A stretch of 64,000 nt of DNA from Hyphomicrobiales bacterium (lineage in GTDB: Bacteria > Pseudomonadota > Alphaproteobacteria > Rhizobiales > Rhizobiaceae), in assembly GCA_900489925.1 (NCBI GenBank), contig UEHQ01000009.1, positions 1 to 64,000 on the forward strand, in the 5' to 3' direction. Numbering within the stretch: position 1 is the stretch's first letter; each line of letters starts with the position of its first letter. Below, piece by piece: positions 40,675 through 49,548 of the stretch. The translations under genes and the position numbers were made by a program. The notes under the pieces were generated by a model. That model was not told the DNA's origin, did no database searches, and worked only from the letters and a program-made list of their open reading frames with translations.

Positions 40675-42423
40675 GTGCATCAGGAAGTTACGCTTATCGC
40701 CACCGTGGCCGTCAGCTTTGTCTGCGCGGCAGTGTTCGGCTACATCGCGGATCGGGTGAGGCTGCCGCCACTGGTGGGCTATCTCATAGCTGGCATCGCC
40801 ATGGGACCAATGACTCCCGGCTTTGTCGCGGATGCGGGCCTGGCCAGCCAGTTGGCGGAGATGGGCGTCATCCTGCTGATGTTTGGCGTCGGGCTGCATT
40901 TTTCGACCGCCGATTTGCTTGCGGTCCGCGGCGTTGCCGTTCCTGGAGCGATCGCTCAGATTGTTGTTGCGACGATCTTCGGCATCGGTCTCGCGGAATT
41001 GTGGGGCTGGAGCCTGGGCGCTGGCATCGTTTTCGGCCTCTGCCTTTCGGTCGCGAGCACCGTCGTGCTGCTCAAGGCACTCGAGGAACACAACCTGCTG
41101 GACTCGGCAAGCGGCCGCGTCGCCGTCGGCTGGCTGATCGTCGAGGACCTGGTGATGGTGCTTGCCCTGGTGCTCTTGCCGGCGCTTGCGGAAGTCCTTG
41201 GCGGTCACGCGGCCGAAGGCGCAGCGCACGGCAGCGGCATGCCGCTGGTGCTGACGGTCGCGCTGACCTTGCTCAAGGTCGGTGCATTCGCCGTCATGGC
41301 GATCTTCCTGGGTCCGAAGGTTGTCCCCTGGCTGCTAACGTCGGTCGCGAGAACCGGATCACGCGAACTCTTCACCTTGACCGTCCTGGCGATCGCGCTC
41401 GGCATCGCCTTCGGCTCCGCACAGATCTTCGGCGTCTCCTTCGCACTCGGCGCCTTTTTTGCCGGCGTCGTGATGAGCGAATCCAATCTGAGCCACAGGG
41501 CCGCCGCTGACTCCCTGCCGCTGCAGAATGCCTTCTCGGTATTGTTCTTCGTCTCGGTCGGCATGCTGTTCGATCCATCGATTCTGGTGCGCCAGCCGAT
41601 GGCTGTCGTCGCAGCCCTTCTGCTGATCATTTTTGGCAAGGCCATCATCTCGTTCGTGGTGGTGGCACTGCTCCGATATCCCATCGGCATGGGCCTGACG
41701 GTCGCAGGCGGCCTTGCGCAAATTGGCGAGTTTTCCTTTATTCTCGCCGGTCTTGGCGTCTCACTCGGACTGCTGCCGCACGACGGCCAGGACGTCATTC
41801 TGGCCGCGGCGATCATTTCGATCACGCTCAATCCTCTCGTGTGCACCGGCGCCGAAGCGCTCCATGACTATATCCATCACCGCTGGGCGGGTTTCTACGC
41901 TCGCTACGGTCATCGCCGCCTCGAAGTTCTAAACCGCGAACTCGACAAGATTCGCGCAATAACCGAGGAGCGTGAACGCCAGCATCAATTGGAAATTCAG
42001 GAACTGACCGAGACCTTTCCGCTATTTGCGATGGTGGACGAGAACTCGCAGGAAGAATTGCTGCTGCTCTTCCGCCCGAAATCGGCCCTGCCGGGCGAGC
42101 GCGTGATGCGCAAGGGCGACCGCGGCGACGGGATGTACTTCCTGTCTTCAGGCGCCGTGGAAGTGCAAGTCGCAGGAGAGCCGATCAGGCTGGAGCCGGG
42201 CGCCTTCTTCGGGGAAATGGCATTGCTGACCGGCGGGCGTCGCACGGCCGACGTGGTTGCCGTCGATTTCTGCCAATTTTTTGTTCTGGAACGCCGCGAC
42301 TTCAACATGTTCACGGCAAAGCACCCGATCCTGCGCCAGGCGGTCAGCGAAATGGCCCGCGAGCGAACCGAGATGAACGTCATGCGCCAGAGACACAGCC
42401 AGCCATCCGGCATCGCGTCTTGA
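40675..42423 (+). CDS. CPA2 cation:proton antiporter with C-terminal cyclic-nucleotide-binding domain
   Basis: 582 aa. The first 400 residues form about 12 membrane helices of a CPA2 (KefB/YbaL-like) K+ or Na+/H+ antiporter, beginning HQEVTLIATVAVSF. The TrkA-N domain usual in KefB is missing. After a coiled linker (about 430-465) a cNMP-binding/Crp-like domain (about 465-565) follows: RVMRKGDRGDGMYFLSSGAV and EPGAFFGEMALLTGGRRTADV, close to the phosphate-binding cassette consensus. GTG 40675 fits the family N-terminus; the frame from 40570 covers the tRNA-like remnant. Gating by cyclic nucleotide is inferred. Confidence 0.9.
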   Translation: MHQEVTLIATVAVSFVCAAVFGYIADRVRLPPLVGYLIAGIAMGPMTPGFVADAGLASQLAEMGVILLMFGVGLHFSTADLLAVRGVAVPGAIAQIVVATIFGIGLAELWGWSLGAGIVFGLCLSVASTVVLLKALEEHNLLDSASGRVAVGWLIVEDLVMVLALVLLPALAEVLGGHAAEGAAHGSGMPLVLTVALTLLKVGAFAVMAIFLGPKVVPWLLTSVARTGSRELFTLTVLAIALGIAFGSAQIFGVSFALGAFFAGVVMSESNLSHRAAADSLPLQNAFSVLFFVSVGMLFDPSILVRQPMAVVAALLLIIFGKAIISFVVVALLRYPIGMGLTVAGGLAQIGEFSFILAGLGVSLGLLPHDGQDVILAAAIISITLNPLVCTGAEALHDYIHHRWAGFYARYGHRRLEVLNRELDKIRAITEERERQHQLEIQELTETFPLFAMVDENSQEELLLLFRPKSALPGERVMRKGDRGDGMYFLSSGAVEVQVAGEPIRLEPGAFFGEMALLTGGRRTADVVAVDFCQFFVLERRDFNMFTAKHPILRQAVSEMARERTEMNVMRQRHSQPSGIAS

Positions 42424-42552
42424 TTCACCGCTGCCGGATCGCAGCCTGATCACGAAGAATTTTTCGCCGACCCGCCGCATGAACGACACAGCAAGCATTT
42501 ACAGGCGGATGCGCGCCCCATAAAGCTCATGCATCAATCGGAAAGGATCGGA

Positions 42553-43149
42553 ATGCTTCGCAGACTGTACGACTGGACCATGTCGCTCGCCGCCCGTAAA
42601 TCGGCCGAAGTCTGGCTCGCCGTTATCGCCTTCGTCGAAAGTTCCATCTTTCTGGTTCCGGCCGACGTTCTTTTCCTGCCGATGGCACTTGCAAAACCGG
42701 AGCGCGCCTATCGCTACGCGCTTGTGGCCACCGTCGCCTCCGTTCTCGGCGGTATCGCCGGCTGGGCGCTCGGCTACTACGCCTATGACGCCATTGCCCG
42801 ACCGGTTCTCGAATTCTACGGCAAGCTCGATGCCTTCGAGCAATTGCGCATGTATATCCACGACGAGTGGGAAATCCTGCTGCTGCTGTTGGTGACCTCG
42901 GGGCTGGCGCATCTCCCGCCCATCAAGGTGGTGACGATCCTTGCCGGGGTCATTCATATGAATCTCGGCTTCTTCGTCATCTCGGCCATTATCGCGCGCG
43001 GCGCCCGCTTCCTCTTCCTGGCATGGCTGCTGCGTCGTTACGGCGAACCGATCCGCCATTTCATCGAAAAGCGCCTCGGCCAGGTTGCCGGCGTTATCGC
43101 CGCCGTCGCGATCGCGCTCGGCATTGCCTACAAATTCCTTGCCCACTGA
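42553..43149 (+). CDS. YqaA family (VTT/SNARE-associated) membrane protein
   Basis: 198-aa inner-membrane protein with about 4-5 helices, of the YqaA branch of the DedA/VTT superfamily. Characteristic segments are FVESSIFLVPADVLFLPMAL and the short re-entrant-like loop. VTT proteins move lipid carriers or keep the proton motive force; the role of YqaA is not known. ATG 42553 is preceded by AAGGA at six bases. dsbB follows 24 bp later, so the two are probably co-transcribed. Confidence 0.9.
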   Translation: MLRRLYDWTMSLAARKSAEVWLAVIAFVESSIFLVPADVLFLPMALAKPERAYRYALVATVASVLGGIAGWALGYYAYDAIARPVLEFYGKLDAFEQLRMYIHDEWEILLLLLVTSGLAHLPPIKVVTILAGVIHMNLGFFVISAIIARGARFLFLAWLLRRYGEPIRHFIEKRLGQVAGVIAAVAIALGIAYKFLAH

Positions 43150-43173
43150 GCCATTCGCGCGCGGAGCCTCCCC

Positions 43174-43686
43174 ATGACTGCTTCCTTCTCCCTCGGTCGC
43201 CCGGCCTTCGTTTATTCGCTGCTGATGGCGCTTGCCATGGCGGTGGTCGTCGGCACGGCACTCGGCTTCCAGTACATCGGCGGCTACATTCCTTGCGCGC
43301 TCTGCCTGCTGCAGCGTCAGCCCTACTATTACGGCATCCCCGTTGCGCTCCTCGGCGCCGTAGCCTCCGCAGTCGGCCTGCCGAACTGGATCGCGCGTGC
43401 GTTCCTGCTCGCGGCCGGTATCCTGATGGTCGTCGGCGCCGGCATGGGCGTCTATCATGCGGGCGTGGAGTGGCAATTCTGGGCCGGACCGGCAACGTGC
43501 TCGACCACGGCAGGCAGCATGACCCAGAACGCGGGCGATCTGCTGGGCGAACTCAACAGCATCAAGGGCCCATCCTGCACGGATGCGGCGCTGCGTGTTC
43601 TCGGCCTGTCCTTTGCCGGCTGGAACGTGATCGCAAGCATCGTGCTTGCAGCATTCGCCTTTATCGGCGTCCGCAAGTCGGCTTGA
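43174..43686 (+). CDS. dsbB: disulfide bond formation protein DsbB
   Basis: 170-aa, four-helix quinone reductase that reoxidises DsbA. The first periplasmic loop has C-A-L-C (IGGYIPCALCLLQRQP), and the second has paired cysteines (GPATCST and GPSCTD). It matches the size and pattern of rhizobial DsbB. It follows the YqaA gene. No dsbA is in this window. Confidence 0.93.
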   Translation: MTASFSLGRPAFVYSLLMALAMAVVVGTALGFQYIGGYIPCALCLLQRQPYYYGIPVALLGAVASAVGLPNWIARAFLLAAGILMVVGAGMGVYHAGVEWQFWAGPATCSTTAGSMTQNAGDLLGELNSIKGPSCTDAALRVLGLSFAGWNVIASIVLAAFAFIGVRKSA

Positions 43687-43709
43687 TCACCACGAGCATC
43701 GGGGATTGA

Positions 43710-44267
43710 TCAGGGCTGCAGTTCGCTATCCCAGTAGAGATAGTCGAGCCAGCTGTCGTGCAGGTAGTTCGGCGGGAAGAGCCGGCCATTGTTGTGCAGG
43801 TCCTGCACGGTCGGCTGATACGGCTTCTGGTGCGGGAACATCCCTGCCTGCTTCGGCAGCTTGCTGCCCTTCCTGAGATTGCAGGGAGAGCAGGCCGCCA
43901 CGACATTCTCCCAGGTCGTCTCGCCGCCATGAGCGCGCGGGATGACGTGGTCGAAGGTGAGATCGTTATGCTCACCGCAATACTGACACTCGAATCTGTC
44001 CCGCAGGAACACGTTGAAGCGCGTGAACGCAGGATTGCGCGAAGGCTGAACATAGGTTTTCAGGCATACGACGCTTGGAAGACGCATCGAAAAGCTCGGC
44101 GACGAGACCGAATGTTCGTACTCTGCGATGATGTTTACACGGTCAAGAAAAACCGCCTTGATCGCGTCCTGCCAGGACCAGAGCGACAAGGGATAATAAC
44201 TCAGCGGCCTATAGTCAGCATTCAGAACGAGTGCTGGCAGGGCCTGGGGGGAGACTGCAATCGTCAA
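43710..44267 (-). CDS. HNH endonuclease
   Basis: 185-aa HNH nuclease. The zinc and catalytic pattern is intact: CQYCG, then LTFDHVIPRAHGGETTWENV, then ACSPCNLRKG. The chain is the common bacterial free-standing type; no mobile element, phage genes or R-M partner lie next to it. Its cellular role is unknown. It is convergent with dsbB. Confidence 0.93.
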   Translation of the reverse strand: MTIAVSPQALPALVLNADYRPLSYYPLSLWSWQDAIKAVFLDRVNIIAEYEHSVSSPSFSMRLPSVVCLKTYVQPSRNPAFTRFNVFLRDRFECQYCGEHNDLTFDHVIPRAHGGETTWENVVAACSPCNLRKGSKLPKQAGMFPHQKPYQPTVQDLHNNGRLFPPNYLHDSWLDYLYWDSELQP

Positions 44268-44378
44268 GGGACTCTCCTGATCGATTCGGCATCTGCCCCC
44301 TTATATTAGGCCGCTTGTGACGGCATTGTGAAGTCTAATAAATTCGCTCCCCGGCGCTCAGCCCGAAACTGTTGCCGA

Positions 44379-45023
44379 TCAGGCGACCGGCAGCAGACCA
44401 CGGCCGAGTTTTACGGCATAATAGGCCCAGAAAAGCCGGGCCGCGACCGAGCGCCAAGGCATCCAGGTCTCCGCCAATCCCGCAAGTGCTCTGGCCGTCG
44501 GCCGTTCGGCGAGACCGAATGCCGCAGCAACCGCGTTCTGCAGAGCGACATCGCCCGATGGGAAAACGTCGGCGTGCCCACCGCAAAACATCAGATAGAC
44601 CTCCGCGGTCCAGGGGCCGACACCCTTCAGCGCAGTCAATTCCGAAAGCGCCTGGCTGGGCGGCATCCCGGACAAAGCAGGCAGGTCGAGGGAGCCTGAT
44701 GCAGCCGCCGCCGCAATCCGCGACAATGTTTCGGCCTTCGCCCGCGACAGGCCAAACTCCCGCCATGCCTCCGGGTGAAGCGCAACGTAGTTCTCCGCAG
44801 TCAAGATCTCGGTGCTAGGCCGCATACGCCGCCAGATCGCCTCGGCGCTGGCGCGCGACACCATTTGCGAGACGATGATATGCGCGAGCCCTTCGAATCC
44901 CGGCTCTCGCAACCGCAGCGGAAGCGGGCCGGCCTCGACAGCGATCGGCACAAGACGCGGGTCAAGCCGGAGGAGTTCCTCCAGCCCCGCACGCACATCT
45001 TCCTCATTGCGAATGATCTGCAC
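44379..45023 (-). CDS. DNA-3-methyladenine glycosylase II (AlkA-type)
   Basis: About 214-aa HhH-GPD base-excision glycosylase removing alkylated purines. The helix-hairpin-helix and catalytic Asp are in LKGVGPWTAEVYLM and FPSGDVALQNAVAAAFGL. Start: an ATG at 45065 would overlap the ATG of gluQRS on the other strand; GTG 45023 with GAGGAA four bases upstream leaves a 40-bp divergent gap and is preferred. It misses the N-terminal domain of E. coli AlkA, as many short homologues do. Confidence 0.9.
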   Translation of the reverse strand: MQIIRNEEDVRAGLEELLRLDPRLVPIAVEAGPLPLRLREPGFEGLAHIIVSQMVSRASAEAIWRRMRPSTEILTAENYVALHPEAWREFGLSRAKAETLSRIAAAAASGSLDLPALSGMPPSQALSELTALKGVGPWTAEVYLMFCGGHADVFPSGDVALQNAVAAAFGLAERPTARALAGLAETWMPWRSVAARLFWAYYAVKLGRGLLPVA

Positions 45024-45063
45024 GTTTCCTCGCGATCGTTCCGAATCCGTGGCAGAAGAAAGC

Positions 45064-45945
45064 ATGATCGCGATTCCCCGTCAAAAACCCGTGTTTCGTT
45101 TCGCGCCGAGCCCCAACGGCCCGCTGCATCTTGGCCATGCGCTCTCCGCCTTCCTTAACCGCGACATGGCCGACGCTTCCGGGGGACGCTTCCTGCTGCG
45201 TATCGAAGACATAGATCTGGCGCGCTGCACACCCGAATTCGAAACCGGCATCTACACCGATCTCGAATGGCTCGGCATCGATTGGGAAAAGCCGCCGCGA
45301 CGGCAGTCGGAGCACTTCGCGGAGTACCAGGCTACCCTCTCCAAATTGATCGATCGGGGACTTGCCTACCCGTCCTTTCTGACCCGCGGCGAGGTCAAGG
45401 CCCGTGTCGCGGCCTTCGAGAAGGAAAGCGGGCCCTGGCCGCGAGATCCGGACGGGTCGCCGCTCTACCCTGCCGATGACCGCGATCGTTCCGAAGGCGA
45501 GCGCCGGGAAATGATTGCCTGCGGTATCAAGCATGCCTGGCGCCTGGACATGGCAAAAGCCCTTTCTCAGGTAGGCACCCCGCTCTCCTGGGCGGAGACG
45601 GGCGATGGCGACCGCGGCGAGATCGTTGCGGAACCGTCGGCATGGGGTGATGTCGTGCTGTCGCGATCAGATGCTCCGTCGAGCTATCACCTCTCTGTGG
45701 TGATCGACGATGCGCTGCAGGACGTGACGCATGTGGTGCGCGGGCTCGACCTCTTCCAGGCAACGGCAGTGCATCGCCTGCTGCAAACCCTCATGGACCT
45801 GCCGGCTCCCGTCTACCACCACCATCGGCTGGTGGCCGACAGCACAGGTCGCAAGCTCTCCAAGAGCGACGGAGACACCGGCCTCGCCGAACTGCGCAAC
45901 AGAGGTCTGTCAGTGGCGGATATTCGCCACCTCATCGGTCTTTGA
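45064..45945 (+). CDS. gluQRS: glutamyl-Q tRNA(Asp) synthetase
   Basis: 293-aa truncated GluRS-like enzyme that attaches glutamate to queuosine at position 34 of tRNA-Asp. The class I signatures are present: GPLHLGH (HIGH-type, near residue 21) and GRKLSKSDGD (KMSKS-type). The anticodon-binding domain of GluRS is missing, the family hallmark. Start ATG 45064 gives family length. Its 3' end overlaps the convergent BrkB gene by 36 bp. Confidence 0.94.
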   Translation: MIAIPRQKPVFRFAPSPNGPLHLGHALSAFLNRDMADASGGRFLLRIEDIDLARCTPEFETGIYTDLEWLGIDWEKPPRRQSEHFAEYQATLSKLIDRGLAYPSFLTRGEVKARVAAFEKESGPWPRDPDGSPLYPADDRDRSEGERREMIACGIKHAWRLDMAKALSQVGTPLSWAETGDGDRGEIVAEPSAWGDVVLSRSDAPSSYHLSVVIDDALQDVTHVVRGLDLFQATAVHRLLQTLMDLPAPVYHHHRLVADSTGRKLSKSDGDTGLAELRNRGLSVADIRHLIGL

Positions 45946-46839
45946 TGCCTTTTGTCCGTTACCGCTGAGGAAATTGTGGGAGAAGATCGCACGCACGCGA
46001 AACTTCATCAGCGCAGCATTCGTCTCGGCGCCGATGATGAAGATGACACCGACCATGTAGAGAAAGATCAGCACGATCATCACCGATGCCAAGCCCGCGT
46101 AGGTCGCCGTATAGTTCGCAAAGGTCGCCAGATAATAGGCGAAGATCAATGCGCCGAGGAACCAGAGGACCAGCGTCAGCAGCACACCGGGCACGACATC
46201 GAAAACCCGCCGTCGGCCAGCCGGCAACCAAAGATGTGCAACGAAGAGACCGACCGTCAACACGATTAGGGTCGTGTAGATTCGCCAGTTGAACAGCGTA
46301 TCCAGCGTTTCGGCAAAAACCGGGAACAACCGGCGGGCATAGTCGAGCGCCAGCGGCACGGCGACAAGCAGGATACTGATGGCCGCAAAAATGATCACGG
46401 CGATGAGCACGTAGCCGAGGCTGGCCAAGCGGGTGAAGTACCATGGCCGCGTTTCCTGCACGCGATAGGCGCGATTGAGCGATATCCTCAGCGCTTCCAC
46501 ACCATTCGATGCGAAGTAGGCCGCTGCCAGCACGGAAATCGTCAGCAGTCCGCCGCGCGGGATCGTCAGAACCTGCAGCACCTGATCGGCCAATGGCTTT
46601 GCGATCGCTTCGGGCCATGTATCGAACACCAGATGGATCGCGGTGGAGGAAAATTGATCGGCGCCGAGGAAGCTCGCAAGTGCCGTACCGAAGATGAGAA
46701 AAGGAAAGACGGCGAGCAAACTCGACAGGGCGACATGGCTTGCCATGGCGAACCCGTCATCCTCAATGAAGTGGCAGATCGCATCGTAGGCTACATCATA
46801 GAAGATGCGAAATATTTTCGGTATTACCACTCCAGGCAT
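45910..46839 (-). CDS. YihY/virulence factor BrkB family membrane protein
   Basis: 309-aa inner-membrane protein with about six helices. Typical segments are ASHVALSSLLAVFPFLIFG, YFASNGVEALRISLNRAYRV and ASVMIVLIFLYMVGVIFIIG. Family function is unknown; it was once misread as ribonuclease BN. It is convergent with gluQRS, with 36 bp coding on both strands. Confidence 0.92.
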   Translation of the reverse strand: MPGVVIPKIFRIFYDVAYDAICHFIEDDGFAMASHVALSSLLAVFPFLIFGTALASFLGADQFSSTAIHLVFDTWPEAIAKPLADQVLQVLTIPRGGLLTISVLAAAYFASNGVEALRISLNRAYRVQETRPWYFTRLASLGYVLIAVIIFAAISILLVAVPLALDYARRLFPVFAETLDTLFNWRIYTTLIVLTVGLFVAHLWLPAGRRRVFDVVPGVLLTLVLWFLGALIFAYYLATFANYTATYAGLASVMIVLIFLYMVGVIFIIGAETNAALMKFRVRAIFSHNFLSGNGQKASKTDEVANIRH

Positions 46840-46901
46840 TCCTCATTGTGTCGCCCGTGCGAATATGGGAAACGAGTCCCAGTTTGTACAGGAATCATTC
46901 G

Positions 46902-47735
46902 ATGGCGGATCAGCGCACTATCATCGTTACCGGATGCTCTTCCGGGATCGGTGCCTATTGCGCGCGTGCATTGAAGGCAGATGGCTGGCGCGTCTTCGGG
47001 ACGGTGCGCAAGTTCGACGATCTGGCGCCTCTTGAAGCCGACGGCATCGAGGCCTTCCGGATGGACTACAGCAACACCGATTCGATCTCGGACTTCGTGC
47101 GGGATGTGACGGCCGTAAGCGGCGGCCGTATCGACGCGCTCTTCAACAACGGCGCATACGGTCAACCCGGCGCGGTCGAGGATCTGAGGACCGACGTCCT
47201 ACGTGCCCAGTTCGAAACAAACGTCTTCGGCTGGCACGAATTGACCCGCCAGATCATCCCCTTGATGCGCAGGCGCGGGCTGGGTCGCATTGTCCAGTGC
47301 TCGTCCATCCTCGGCGTGGTGCCATATCGTTATCGCGGCGCCTATACGGCATCGAAGTTTGCCCTCGAGGGCCTGAGCGTCACGCTGAGGATGGAGCTCC
47401 AGGGCAGCGGCATCCATGTCAGCCTGATCGAGCCCGGTCCGATTACCTCGCGTTTCACGGCCAACGCGCTGGCCAAGATCAACGAGAATATCGATGTCAG
47501 AAATTCCGTGCATGCCTCGGACTATCGCCGGCAGCTTGCACGCCTGGACGGATCGGCCGGTCCCAATCGCCACAAGCTCGGCCCCGAGGCCGTCTATGCG
47601 GTCCTCAAGCACGCATTGAACTCACACAATCCGAAACCACATTACCCCGTAACCACGCCGGCAAAGCAGGGCCTGGTACTGAAGAGGCTGCTGCCTGCCG
47701 ATCTCTTCTACCGCCTGATGCGCTGGGTGGACTGA
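46902..47735 (+). CDS. SDR family oxidoreductase
   Basis: 277-aa short-chain dehydrogenase. The cofactor loop TGCSSGIGAYCARAL, NNGAYG, catalytic Ser in IVQCSSILG and the YTASK pair are intact. The C-terminus is long (KHALNSHNPKPHYPVTTPAK), as in the classical SDRs of the retinol-dehydrogenase-like group. Substrate unknown. ATG 46902 with AGGAA at proper spacing; the frame from 46848 is too long. The HIG1-like gene starts 18 bp downstream. Confidence 0.93.
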   Translation: MADQRTIIVTGCSSGIGAYCARALKADGWRVFGTVRKFDDLAPLEADGIEAFRMDYSNTDSISDFVRDVTAVSGGRIDALFNNGAYGQPGAVEDLRTDVLRAQFETNVFGWHELTRQIIPLMRRRGLGRIVQCSSILGVVPYRYRGAYTASKFALEGLSVTLRMELQGSGIHVSLIEPGPITSRFTANALAKINENIDVRNSVHASDYRRQLARLDGSAGPNRHKLGPEAVYAVLKHALNSHNPKPHYPVTTPAKQGLVLKRLLPADLFYRLMRWVD

Positions 47736-47753
47736 TCAGGAAAGCCAAACGAC

Positions 47754-47957
47754 ATGTCTACCGTCACATACGTTCTCGCGATCATCGTCATGGGCCTTGT
47801 CGCTATCGTGCTGGTCCGTGGTCTTTTCAACATGATGAAAGGCGGGGATGCGAATACGTCGAACAAGCTGATGCAGCTTCGCGTGCTGTTGCAGGCAATC
47901 GCGGTTATCCTCATCATGCTGACGCTCTGGCTAACGGGCGGCGGCCGCCCGACCTGA
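47754..47957 (+). CDS. HIG1-like twin-transmembrane protein
   Basis: 67 aa with two hydrophobic helices (about 4-24 and 41-61) joined by a short loop (KGGDANTSNKLMQLRVLLQA). The loop matches the hypoxia-induced HIG1_N family; in alphaproteobacteria such proteins associate with respiratory complexes. The short gaps to the SDR gene (18 bp) and the PduO gene (18 bp) indicate an operon. Confidence 0.9.
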   Translation: MSTVTYVLAIIVMGLVAIVLVRGLFNMMKGGDANTSNKLMQLRVLLQAIAVILIMLTLWLTGGGRPT

Positions 47958-47975
47958 GACAGAGAAGGGGGAAGT

Positions 47976-48554
47976 ATGGTCAAGCTCAACAAGATCTACA
48001 CCAAGACAGGCGACGACGGCACGACTGCCCTCGTTTCAGGCCCGCGCCGCCAGAAGGATGACCTGCGCGTCGAAGCCTACGGCACGATCGACGAAGCGAA
48101 TTCGGCCATCGGCGTCGCGCGGCTGCACATGCAGGGGATGCCCATCCTCGACACGATGCTGATGTCGATCCAGAACGACCTCTTCGATCTCGGCGCCGAT
48201 CTCGCGACCCCCGACACCGGCGAGAAACCCGAATACGAACCGCTCCGCATCGTCGAAACGCAGGTGGCACGCATCGAAGCCGATATCGACCAGTTGAATG
48301 CCGATCTGCAGCCACTGAAGTCCTTCGTGCTGCCCGGCGGCCATTCGGCTGCCGCTCATCTCCATCTCGCCCGCACGATTACGCGCCGGGCGGAACGGCT
48401 GATGGTGACACTGGGTCGCACCAAGGGCGAGATCGTCAGCGAGGCGGCGCTGAAATACGTCAACCGGCTGTCGGATTTCCTGTTCGTCGCCGCCCGCCAC
48501 GCCAATGACCGCGGCCTTGCGGATGTGCTTTGGGTGCCAGGAAAAAACAGATAG
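47976..48554 (+). CDS. PduO-type cob(I)alamin adenosyltransferase
   Basis: 192 aa. Adds the 5'-deoxyadenosyl group to cob(I)alamin or its precursor to give coenzyme B12. The N-terminal ATP loop KIYTKTGDDGTTALVSG and the later VLPGGHSAAAHLHLARTITR and RAERLMVTL motifs are complete. It is the third gene of the SDR, HIG1-like, PduO run; the rhomboid gene follows 33 bp later. Confidence 0.95.
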   Translation: MVKLNKIYTKTGDDGTTALVSGPRRQKDDLRVEAYGTIDEANSAIGVARLHMQGMPILDTMLMSIQNDLFDLGADLATPDTGEKPEYEPLRIVETQVARIEADIDQLNADLQPLKSFVLPGGHSAAAHLHLARTITRRAERLMVTLGRTKGEIVSEAALKYVNRLSDFLFVAARHANDRGLADVLWVPGKNR

Positions 48555-48587
48555 GCTCGGCGTCCGGACCAGAGGGAACCCGTCTGC

Positions 48588-49388
48588 ATGTTCATACCGC
48601 TGCATGATGCCAATACGCTGAAGCACATCAAGCTTCAGTGGGTGACCCTGGGACTGATCGCCGTCAATGTCGCAGCCTGGCTATTCACCGGGGTCATCGC
48701 CAGCGAACAGGTGTCGCAGGCGACCTTCCTCGGCCTCGGCTACATCCCGGCCGTCGCCTTTGACCATGCTGTCCTGCCGCCGCAGCTGGAGCTGGTCCCG
48801 GAACCGCTGACCTACATCACCTATGCCTTCTTTCATGCCGGCTTCTGGCATCTCGCCTCGAACATGCTGTTCCTCTGGGTCTTCGGCGACAATGTCGAGG
48901 ATGCGATGGGGCATGTTCGTTTCCTGATCTTCTATCTCCTATGCGCGGTTGCCGGTGCCTTGTGCCACGGGCTTGCAGGCACAAGCTCACAAGCGCCGTT
49001 GATCGGCGCCTCTGGCGCCATTTCAGGCGTGGTGACGGCCTATCTGGTGCTGCATCCGAGAGTGAGGGTCTGGGTGCTTGTTTTCATGCGCATCCCCTTG
49101 CCGCTGCCGGCTTTCGTGCCATTGCTGCTGTGGATCGGCCAGCAGTTCACCATGCTCGTGCTCGAACCCGATGGCGGCGTGTCCTGGGGTGCGCATGTCG
49201 GCGGCATCCTGGCCGGCGGCGTTCTTGTCCTTGTCATGCGCCGTCGTGGCGTCCCGCTGTTCGACCGCGAGGTGGTGACGCCACGGGCAGTCAGGGACCG
49301 GCCGACAGGCAATCCGATCATGGTCGGCGTCGCCGGCCAGCCACCTCGGCCGCGGCTGCCGTGGGACAAGCGACAACCGCTTAATTGA
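48588..49388 (+). CDS. rhomboid family intramembrane serine protease
   Basis: 266-aa, six-to-seven-helix protease. The catalytic Ser is in [16 protein letters not shown] and the His in [14 protein letters not shown]; the HxxxN-type region [20 protein letters not shown] is present. The C-terminal 40 residues are Pro/Arg-rich and cytoplasmic. Substrate unknown. Confidence 0.93.
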   Translation: MFIPLHDANTLKHIKLQWVTLGLIAVNVAAWLFTGVIASEQVSQATFLGLGYIPAVAFDHAVLPPQLELVPEPLTYITYAFFHAGFWHLASNMLFLWVFGDNVEDAMGHVRFLIFYLLCAVAGALCHGLAGTSSQAPLIGASGAISGVVTAYLVLHPRVRVWVLVFMRIPLPLPAFVPLLLWIGQQFTMLVLEPDGGVSWGAHVGGILAGGVLVLVMRRRGVPLFDREVVTPRAVRDRPTGNPIMVGVAGQPPRPRLPWDKRQPLN

Positions 49389-49394
49389 CGCGTA

Positions 49395-49415
49395 CGTAAA
49401 CGTAATATATTTACG
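49395..49415. promoter_or_regulatory. inverted repeat upstream of etfBA
   Basis: CGTAAA (49395-49400) and TTTACG (49410-49415) are separated by 9 bases, within the wider stretch TTGACGCGTACGTAAACG (from 49385). It resembles sites of MerR-type regulators of acyl-CoA catabolism such as LiuR, from memory. It lies about 135 bp upstream of etfB. Confidence 0.35.
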
Positions 49416-49548
49416 GATGCAATCTGCCTGTCTGCGTCATGGAAGCGTTGTGTTTGGAGGAAAAACGCGTATCCATGTCGCCATTCGACAATCGGAGCGG
49501 CGCCGAAGCGCGCATTTTCTTGGCGAAAGAGTTGAAGGAAGGACCCCC

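Noticed and set aside
43710..44267. HNH gene as a homing endonuclease or part of a restriction system
   Set aside because: No intron, intein, phage or methyltransferase gene is adjacent; the type IIG gene is 8 kb away and single-chain.
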